A stretch of DNA of 15,747 nucleotides, from positions 1 to 15,747 of the forward strand of contig JAEPNS010000034.1 in NCBI GenBank assembly GCA_017643325.1. Reading direction: 5' to 3'. Shown here piece by piece: positions 6,998 to 12,701 of this stretch (position 1 is the stretch's first letter; every line of letters begins with the position of its first letter). Source of the DNA: Alphaproteobacteria bacterium (GTDB taxonomy: Bacteria > Pseudomonadota > Alphaproteobacteria > UBA6615). The notes under the pieces were generated by a model. It worked only from the letters and a program-made list of their open reading frames with translations, ran no database searches and was not told where the DNA came from. Both the position numbers and the translations under genes were made by a program.

Positions 6998-8098
6998 ATG
7001 GAACGACGTAAGTTTATGAAGGCTGCCGGTCTTGCCGGCGTCGCGGGGACCGCTGCCGCGGCCTCCTCTTTCCCGAAACCGGCGATCGCGCAGGACCGTA
7101 TCGAGTTCGCGATGGTCACCACCTGGCCGCGCGACTTCCCGGGCCTGGGTACCGGCGCACAGCGTTTCGCCGCCCGCCTGGACGAGATGAGCGAAGGCCG
7201 CATCAAGGTCGAGTACTTCGCCGCCGGTGAGCGCGTCGGCGCGTTCGACTCCTTCGACGAAGTCGCCTCGGGCAACGCCCAGGGCTACCACGCCGCCGAG
7301 TACTACTGGAAAGGCAAGCACCCGGGCTGGGCCTACTTCACGGCCGTTCCGTTCGGGCTGACCTACACCGAGATGAACGCCTGGATCCGCTTCGGCGGCG
7401 GTCAGGAGCTCTGGGACGAGCTCGCGGCCGAGTTCGACCTCAAGGGTCTCATGTGCGGCAACACCGGCGTCCAGATGGGCGGCTGGTTCAACAAGGAAAT
7501 CAACACCGCCGACGACCTCAAGGGTCTGAAGATGCGTATCCCGGGCCTCGGCGGCGACGTCATGGCCAAGCTGGGCGCCTCCCCGGTGTCGCTGCCGGGC
7601 GGCCAGATCTACGAAAACCTCGTCTCGGGCGCGATCGACGCCACCGAGTGGGTGGGACCGTGGAACGACCAGGTCATGAAGTTCTTCGAGGCGGCCAAGT
7701 TCTACTACTATCCGGGCATGCACGAGCCGGGCTCGATGCTGGCCGTTGGCCTGAACGCCTCCTTCTGGGGCGGTCTGTCCAAGTCCGACCAGCTCATGAT
7801 CGAAGCCGCGGCCTCGATGGAGAACGACGTGATGATGTCCGAGTACAACGCTAAGAACGGCGCGGCGCTCGCGGAACTCATCAACAACCAGGGCGTGGAG
7901 CTGCGCCAGTTCTCCGACGAGATCTACGACAGCTTCGGCAAGGCCTCCGACGAGGTCTTCGCGGAAGTCGTCGCGCACAGCGATCTTGCCCGGCGCATCC
8001 ATGAGAGCTTCCTGAAAGCTCGCGAAGAGGTGGGCGGCTGGACGAACATTTCGGACCAGGCCTACGTCCTTCAGCGCAACCGCGTCCTCGGCCTCTAG
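6998..8098 (+). CDS. dctP: TRAP transporter solute-binding protein, DctP family (TakP-like), Tat-exported
   Basis: 366 residues. A periplasmic binding protein that delivers a carboxylate substrate to the DctQ/DctM permease. The N terminus (ERRKFMKAAG, Arg3-Arg4, then a hydrophobic Ala/Gly stretch and an A-I-A site near residue 31) is a Tat signal peptide. The body matches the TakP branch of DctP proteins: VTTWPRDFPGLGTGAQRFA, YHAAEYYWKGKHPGWAYFTAVPFGL, MRIPGLGGDVMAKLG and GAIDATEWVGPWND. Arg180 in MRIPG is the conserved carboxylate-binding arginine. Gln159, Glu217 and Trp218 have the same spacing from it as the metal/ligand residues I recall for R. sphaeroides TakP, which binds 2-oxo acids with a sodium ion. 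A 2-oxo acid or related monocarboxylate ligand is therefore the best guess. The strong ribosome binding site and predominance of C/G-ending codons suggest high expression. A strong hairpin follows the stop. Confidence 0.94.
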   Translation: MERRKFMKAAGLAGVAGTAAAASSFPKPAIAQDRIEFAMVTTWPRDFPGLGTGAQRFAARLDEMSEGRIKVEYFAAGERVGAFDSFDEVASGNAQGYHAAEYYWKGKHPGWAYFTAVPFGLTYTEMNAWIRFGGGQELWDELAAEFDLKGLMCGNTGVQMGGWFNKEINTADDLKGLKMRIPGLGGDVMAKLGASPVSLPGGQIYENLVSGAIDATEWVGPWNDQVMKFFEAAKFYYYPGMHEPGSMLAVGLNASFWGGLSKSDQLMIEAAASMENDVMMSEYNAKNGAALAELINNQGVELRQFSDEIYDSFGKASDEVFAEVVAHSDLARRIHESFLKAREEVGGWTNISDQAYVLQRNRVLGL

Positions 8099-8112
8099 GC
8101 CCGGACCAGCAT

Positions 8113-8153
8113 CACATGCGAAAGCGGAGCCGTTCGGCTCCGCTTTCCATGTG
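8113..8153 (+). terminator. Strong stem-loop after dctP (attenuating terminator or mRNA-stabilising hairpin)
   Basis: AAAGCGGAGCCG (8121-8132) and CGGCTCCGCTTT (8135-8146) form a perfect 12-bp stem with a TT loop. CACATG (8113-8118) and CATGTG (8148-8153) extend it beyond a small mismatch. Only the three Ts closing the stem are present and no longer U-tract follows, so full termination is unlikely. Such elements between binding-protein and permease genes usually keep the first gene more abundant than the rest. Confidence 0.7.
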
Positions 8154-8163
8154 GAGCTGATGC

Positions 8164-8247
8164 ATGCGTGACGGCGCCCGGCCGGTAGCCCGCTGCCAAG
8201 CTGCCCGGCGTCATGAAGAACACCTGGGGGAGTTCGCCAGACGATGA
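8164..8247 (+). CDS. Small ORF (27 codons) overlapping the dctQ start; possible coupling/leader peptide
   Basis: ATG at 8164 opens a 27-codon frame ending in a TGA (8245-8247) that overlaps the dctQ ATG as ATGA. GGAG at 8153-8156 lies 7 bases before the start, better placed than the dctQ Shine-Dalgarno (GGGGAG, 11 bases away). The peptide is rich in Arg, Ala and Glu/His, has one Cys and no membrane segment, and resembles no protein I know. It starts 11 bases after the hairpin behind dctP. The likely role, if translated, is to carry ribosomes to dctQ. In GC-rich DNA a frame this short can arise by chance. Confidence 0.35.
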   Translation: MRDGARPVARCQAARRHEEHLGEFARR

Positions 8248-9290
8248 CGGCCACGGCGCTCGACGACCTGCCTGCGGGCGAGAAATCCACGGCAGCGATG
8301 GCGCTGCGTGCAGCAGGCCTCGCGGTTATTGCCGTGATGGTCGCTTTCCTCCTCAACAACTACCTGACGTTCTGGCGTGACTGGCCTGGCCTCGGGAACC
8401 TGTTTTCTCAGCTCGGCTGGTTCGGCGCCGAGCCGTTGCGCCGGCCGCTCGAAGACGGCGCGGTCACGCTGGGCTGGATCCAGGTCCTGATCTACGTCGT
8501 TTTGCTGGCTGCGGTCCTCGCGTATGTCGCGTCGACCGCAAACCGGCTGGTCCGCTCGGACGCGCGTGTCCTGTCGGCGGCGGCCGCCTTTATTATCCGC
8601 GCAGCCTTCTGGTCGGTCCTGCTGATCGGACTTGTCGACACGGTGATCTCGTTCCTGCGCGTCGAGGGGCTCCTCGCCGCCGTCGTCGGTGAGGAAATGA
8701 CCACCCAGCTCGGGCTTTCGCGCTTCCGCGGGGCGTATGTCCACTATCCGCTGATCGTCATCTCACTGGTGATCGCCTACTTCACGCGCACGCTCGGGTT
8801 CATATGGCTGGCGCTGCTGGTCGTGGTCGCCGAGCTCCAGATCGTGATCGCGCGTTTCATCTTCTCCTACGAGCAGGCGTTCATGGGCGACCTGGTGCGC
8901 TTCTGGTACGCCTCGCTCTTCCTGTTCGCCAGCGCCTACACGCTGACCGAAGAAGGCCACGTCCGTGTCGACGTCCTGTACGCCGGCTTCAACGAGCGCA
9001 CGAAGGCGTGGGCCAACACCCTCGGCTCGGCATTCCTCGGCATTCCCCTGTGCTGGGTGATCCTCGCCATGGGAATGGGTGGCAAGGCGAGCGTGATCAA
9101 CAGCCCGCTGCTGAGCTTCGAGGTCACGCAGAGCGGCTTCGGACTTTACGTCAAATACCTGATGGCCGGCTTCCTCGCCGTGTTCGCCGTCTCGATGATG
9201 CTCCAGTTCACCAGCTATTTCCTTTCGAGCGTCGCCAACCTGCGCGACGAACCCGGCAAGCCGGCACCGCCGGAAAATCCGGCGCCTTAA
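8244..9290 (+). CDS. dctQ: TRAP transporter small permease subunit DctQ, with long N-terminal membrane extension
   Basis: 348 residues, against roughly 160-230 for usual DctQ. The canonical four-helix DctQ domain occupies about residues 185-330. It includes IVIARFIFSYEQAF, then AYTLTEEGHVRVDVLY (the conserved E-G-H-V-R-V-D motif at 237-243), and helices near 258-278 and 303-325. In front are about 180 residues with further hydrophobic segments near 21-42, 77-97, 111-135 and 167-181, so the whole protein has about eight. The C terminus is Pro-rich and polar. DctQ partners DctM to form the secondary-transport permease that receives substrate from DctP. The start uses GGGGAG at 8227-8232 and may be coupled to the small ORF ending in the overlapping ATGA. 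The dctM gene follows 18 bases after the stop. Confidence 0.9.
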   Translation: MTATALDDLPAGEKSTAAMALRAAGLAVIAVMVAFLLNNYLTFWRDWPGLGNLFSQLGWFGAEPLRRPLEDGAVTLGWIQVLIYVVLLAAVLAYVASTANRLVRSDARVLSAAAAFIIRAAFWSVLLIGLVDTVISFLRVEGLLAAVVGEEMTTQLGLSRFRGAYVHYPLIVISLVIAYFTRTLGFIWLALLVVVAELQIVIARFIFSYEQAFMGDLVRFWYASLFLFASAYTLTEEGHVRVDVLYAGFNERTKAWANTLGSAFLGIPLCWVILAMGMGGKASVINSPLLSFEVTQSGFGLYVKYLMAGFLAVFAVSMMLQFTSYFLSSVANLRDEPGKPAPPENPAP

Positions 9291-9308
9291 CCGGGAGAGG
9301 CCGACGCC

Positions 9309-11969
9309 ATGGAAGTCTTCTTCATAGCTCTCCTGATCCTGCTGATGGCCGGCGCGCTGGCCATGGGCTACCCGGTCGCCTTCGCCCTGCCCGGCTCGGC
9401 GATCCTCACCATTGCCATCGCGTCGCTTTTCGGCTGGCTGTTTGCCGGCGACGTCGACAGCTATTTCGCCCAGGACGGCCCGATCCAGTGGCTCACCGCG
9501 GGCGTTACGAATTTCAGGGGAATCTACTGGGAAGTCGAACGCGACACCCTGATCGCGATCCCGCTGTTCGTGTTCATGGGCATCATGCTGCAGCGCTCGA
9601 AGATCGCCGAGGACCTGCTGGTCACGATGGCGCAGCTCTTCGGGCCGGTCCCGGGCGGCCTCGGCATTTCGGTCGTGATCGTGGGCGCGCTGCTGGCCGC
9701 GACGACGGGCATTGTCGGCGCGACCGTGGTAGCCATGGGCCTGATCTCCCTGCCCGCGATGCTGCGCAACAACTATTCGCACCAGCTCGCGACCGGCACC
9801 ATCGCGGCGTCCGGCACGCTCGGCCAGATCATCCCGCCTTCGATCGTGCTGATTATCCTGGCCGACCAGCTCTCGAGCGCGTCGGACCAGGCGAGCACCG
9901 CACGCAAGGCCGAGTACAAGGAAGCGACCGGCGAATTCAACATGCCGGGCGAGTTCGACATCACCTCGACCAGCGCCGGCGACATGTTCCTGGGCGCCTT
10001 CCTGCCGGGTCTTGTGCTGGTCGGCCTCTATGTCGCCTACATCCTCGTCTTTGCACTGATCCGCCCCAAGAGCGCCCCTGCCGTGCGTCGCGAGGGCGCG
10101 TTCGACGCCCAGTTCATGTTCCGGGTGTTCCTGGTCCTGATCCCGCCGTTGGCGCTGATCCTGGCCGTGCTCGGCTCGATCATCATGGGCATCGCGACGG
10201 TCAACCAGGCGGGCGCTATCGGCGCCGCCGGCGCGATCATCATGGCCGGCTACCGCCTGCTCGAGGGCAAGCGGGGCGCATTTATCCCCGCGATCATGGC
10301 CATCGCGGCCGTCGTCGTGATTTTCATCCTGCTCGGCTCCTTCGACCTGAACGTGAAGAGCATCGACGACGGCAACGACGTCCTGGGAATCACGCTTGCC
10401 GTGATCGCCGTGATCGTCTTCCTGGTCGCGGTCATATGGAGCGGCTGGCGTGTCCACAAGATCGACGACACCCTGCGCAGCGTGATGATCGAGACCGCCA
10501 AGACCACCTCCATGGTCTTCATCATCCTGCTGGGCGCGGCCATGCTGACCGCCGCCTTCCGGGCGTTCGGCGGCGAGGAGCTGGTGAAGGACTTCCTGGG
10601 AGGGCTGCCCGGCGGTTTCTGGACGCAGTTCGTCGTCGTCATGGCGGTGATCTTCGTGCTCGGCTTTTTCCTCGACTTCATCGAGATTGCCGTAGTGGTG
10701 GTGCCGATCGTCGCACCGATCCTGCTCGAAGACCCGTCTGCGAACATCACGGCCGTCTGGCTGGGCGTGATGATCGGCGTGAACATGCAGACGTCGTTCC
10801 TCACACCACCGTTCGGGTTCGCGCTTTTCTACTTACGAGGTGTCGCGCCACCGGTGGTGAAAACCACGTCCATGTACAAAGGCGTTATTGCCTTTATCTC
10901 GCTGCAGCTGCTCGGCCTTGTCATCGTCGGTTTCTTCCCGCCCCTGGTGAACTTCCTGCCAAACCAGTCGTTCCTGAGCGCGGAAACCGCGCCGCCGCCA
11001 AAGAACCCCAGACTCCAGGCGTGTATCGAGGAGAATGTCTTCGCCTTCTACGACGAGAACCGGCAGGACCTGATCACGGCCATCGAGCAGGGCAAGCGCA
11101 TTGAAATCGGCTTCCTGCCAGAGAAGCGGGCGAACGAGATTTCCGGCAGCTTCGACAAGGCTCTCGCGACCTTCCAGGCGGTCGAGGACGTTCGTGAGGC
11201 CGAACAGGCCGTCAACGCGTTCGCGCCGCAATACCGTCCGATCCACCGCCAGGTCCGCAAGATCACCTTCGATCTTCGCGACCACGAGGAGGAAATCGAG
11301 GAACTGGAAGACGCGATCCGCAGCCTTCGCCGGGCCGAGAATTCGGCCGACGAGATCGCAGAGATCGAGGCCGAGATCGCCGAACTGGAGGCGGAGATGG
11401 AAGCGCTGACTGCTTCCAAGCCCGATGGCTGGGAAGATGCCCGCAAGCGCTACCGGGGGCTCGCATCGGCCGAGAAACGCGCGCGCCTCGCCTACCGCCG
11501 GACCGTCGATCAGGCCTACGAGCCCATCATGGAGATCCAGCAGATTCTGTCTCAGGCCGACGCGTTTGCCGAAGTCGAGGAGCAGATCGTGCAACTTCCG
11601 CAGGTCATCGAAACCGGCTCCAACGAGGATGCGATCGAGAGCATCCGGCAGGCTGAATCGGTCCTGTCCGCGCTCCCGGATACCAGCGCGATCCGGTCCG
11701 ACCTGACCCAGGCACGCCGCGCGCTCACAGCCCGGACGCCCGACCCTGAGAAGGCGGTCGAGGATGCGCAGAAAGCGGTCGAGACGTATCAGACCGAACT
11801 CGCCTGGCGCACGCGCGCCGCCGCGGAGTTGAGCAGCGATCTGGCGGCCTACGACAACGCCATCGCGGAATCGATCGGGCTTCGCCAACAGGACCGGCTT
11901 CCGTCTCGCATGATCGGCGACATGGCGTCATGCCTCGCCGTCCATCGGGATATCTCGCTGAACTTCTAG
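9309..11969 (+). CDS. dctM: TRAP transporter large permease subunit DctM with internal insertion and C-terminal coiled-coil domain
   Basis: 886 residues, about twice the usual 425-450. Residues 1-551 are the polytopic DctM transporter: GYPVAFALPGSAILT, IPLFVFMGIMLQRSKIAEDLL, GTIAASGTLGQIIPPSIVLI, and FFLDFIEIAVVVVPIVAPIL followed by MIGVNMQTSFLTPPFGFALFY. It has a hydrophilic loop at about 188-224 and an insertion at about 317-384 with two extra membrane helices (AFIPAIMAIAAVVVIFILLG and LGITLAVIAVIVFLVAVIW). Residues 552-886 are soluble: a Pro-rich linker, a CIEENVFAFYDENRQ segment, a Glu-rich coiled coil at about 648-700, then more charged helices with a SLNF end. No enzyme motif is seen in the tail. 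The coding frame is continuous with even composition, so a real fusion is likelier than a frameshift artefact. Gap and GGGAGAGG before the ATG support co-translation with dctQ. Confidence 0.92.
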   Translation: MEVFFIALLILLMAGALAMGYPVAFALPGSAILTIAIASLFGWLFAGDVDSYFAQDGPIQWLTAGVTNFRGIYWEVERDTLIAIPLFVFMGIMLQRSKIAEDLLVTMAQLFGPVPGGLGISVVIVGALLAATTGIVGATVVAMGLISLPAMLRNNYSHQLATGTIAASGTLGQIIPPSIVLIILADQLSSASDQASTARKAEYKEATGEFNMPGEFDITSTSAGDMFLGAFLPGLVLVGLYVAYILVFALIRPKSAPAVRREGAFDAQFMFRVFLVLIPPLALILAVLGSIIMGIATVNQAGAIGAAGAIIMAGYRLLEGKRGAFIPAIMAIAAVVVIFILLGSFDLNVKSIDDGNDVLGITLAVIAVIVFLVAVIWSGWRVHKIDDTLRSVMIETAKTTSMVFIILLGAAMLTAAFRAFGGEELVKDFLGGLPGGFWTQFVVVMAVIFVLGFFLDFIEIAVVVVPIVAPILLEDPSANITAVWLGVMIGVNMQTSFLTPPFGFALFYLRGVAPPVVKTTSMYKGVIAFISLQLLGLVIVGFFPPLVNFLPNQSFLSAETAPPPKNPRLQACIEENVFAFYDENRQDLITAIEQGKRIEIGFLPEKRANEISGSFDKALATFQAVEDVREAEQAVNAFAPQYRPIHRQVRKITFDLRDHEEEIEELEDAIRSLRRAENSADEIAEIEAEIAELEAEMEALTASKPDGWEDARKRYRGLASAEKRARLAYRRTVDQAYEPIMEIQQILSQADAFAEVEEQIVQLPQVIETGSNEDAIESIRQAESVLSALPDTSAIRSDLTQARRALTARTPDPEKAVEDAQKAVETYQTELAWRTRAAAELSSDLAAYDNAIAESIGLRQQDRLPSRMIGDMASCLAVHRDISLNF

Positions 11970-11994
11970 CGGAAGACGTCCCCACCAATGAAAA

Positions 11995-12018
11995 ACGGCC
12001 GCCCTGATGGGCGGCCGT
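11995..12018 (-). terminator. Shared terminator between convergent dctM and bioY
   Basis: ACGGCCGCCC (11995-12004) and GGGCGGCCGT (12009-12018) form a perfect 10-bp GC-rich stem with a TGAT loop. Read on the minus strand the stem is followed by TTTTT (complement of 11991-11995), a standard intrinsic terminator 25 bases after the bioY stop. On the plus strand the tail is only TCTTCG, so it would end dctM transcripts less efficiently. Confidence 0.85.
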
Positions 12019-12042
12019 CTTCGTGAAAGACGTGAGGACTTG

Positions 12043-12624
12043 CTAACGGTTTCGCACGAGGCGCCAGACCAGCGGCAGGACCGCCGCTGCCAGGGTGATC
12101 TTCACCACCGCGCCGATCACGAACGGCGTCAGACCTGCCGCAACCGCCTTTTCGAACCCGCCGACGATGGTCGAGAGCCAGGCCACGCCAAGCAGGAAGA
12201 TGATCGACGTCCCAAGCAGGTTCGCGGCGAACGTCGCGCCGATGTTGCGGTCCCAACCGCGCTCGGCCAGCCAGCCGACGAGGAGCGCCGCGACAAGGAA
12301 GCCGACCAGGTAGCCGCCCGTCGGCCCGGCCATGTAGGCCAGTCCCGCGCCGCTCGCAAAGACCGGCAGCCCAACCGCGCCTTCCGCGAGGTAGAGCAGC
12401 AAGGTGGCGCCGGCGAGGCGCGTGCCGTAGGCCATCGCGATCACGAGTACGGCAAAAGTCTGCATCGTCATCGGAACCGGATACATCGGCACCTGGATCT
12501 TCGCCGAAATCGCCATCAGGGCACTTCCCGCGATGGCGAGCAGAGCAAGGCGAAGTGCGCCGCCGGCCTCGCGCGGCCACAGGGCGTTGATCAGGGTGGG
12601 TGCGGTTCCCGCGGATGCGAGCAT
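12043..12624 (-). CDS. bioY: Biotin transporter BioY (ECF S component)
   Basis: 193 residues with about six membrane helices, the size and topology of BioY. Diagnostic segments are PVPMTMQT (residues 49-56), the region around LYLAEGAVGLPVFA, GPTGGYLVGF (100-109) and the C-terminal VVKITLAAAVLPL with the conserved Lys175. BioY binds biotin with high affinity in the inner membrane. It works with the BioM/BioN energising module or a shared ECF module; neither is in this window, and solitary BioY proteins are common in this class. GGAG lies 9 bases before the ATG. The gene is in the same direction as parC, 77 bases downstream, and may have its own promoter in that gap. It ends at an intrinsic terminator. 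No BioR-type TTATMKATAA box was found upstream. Confidence 0.93.
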   Translation of the reverse strand: MLASAGTAPTLINALWPREAGGALRLALLAIAGSALMAISAKIQVPMYPVPMTMQTFAVLVIAMAYGTRLAGATLLLYLAEGAVGLPVFASGAGLAYMAGPTGGYLVGFLVAALLVGWLAERGWDRNIGATFAANLLGTSIIFLLGVAWLSTIVGGFEKAVAAGLTPFVIGAVVKITLAAAVLPLVWRLVRNR

Positions 12625-12648
12625 GGCGTGTCTCCGGTCTCTCGGAAA

Positions 12649-12660
12649 TTTGGGTCCAAA
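12649..12660. promoter_or_regulatory. Short inverted repeat upstream of bioY
   Basis: TTTGG-GT-CCAAA is a perfect 5-bp inverted repeat 24 bases before the bioY start codon, just downstream of a possible promoter. Its place fits an operator, but no known biotin regulator motif is matched. Confidence 0.25.
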
Positions 12661-12661
12661 A

Positions 12662-12690
12662 CTGTTATCAGCTTCGCCCCACGGTCACAA
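12662..12690 (-). promoter_or_regulatory. Possible sigma-70-type promoter for bioY
   Basis: On the minus strand TTGTGA (complement of 12685-12690) and TAACAG (complement of 12662-12667) are separated by 17 bases. The match is loose, but the spacing and the location about 40 bases before the bioY ATG are right. Confidence 0.25.
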
Positions 12691-12701
12691 CACGAGTGAA
12701 A

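Noticed and set aside
6677..8359. A 560-codon minus-strand frame over bpt, the leader and dctP
   Set aside because: It crosses three unrelated units, conflicts with dctP, which has a Tat signal and a strong ribosome binding site, and matches no family.
8763..11104. Long alternative frames on both strands inside dctQ and dctM
   Set aside because: The true frames hold the DctQ/DctM motifs and membrane pattern. The alternatives are Asp/Arg/His/Gly-rich shadows of those genes.
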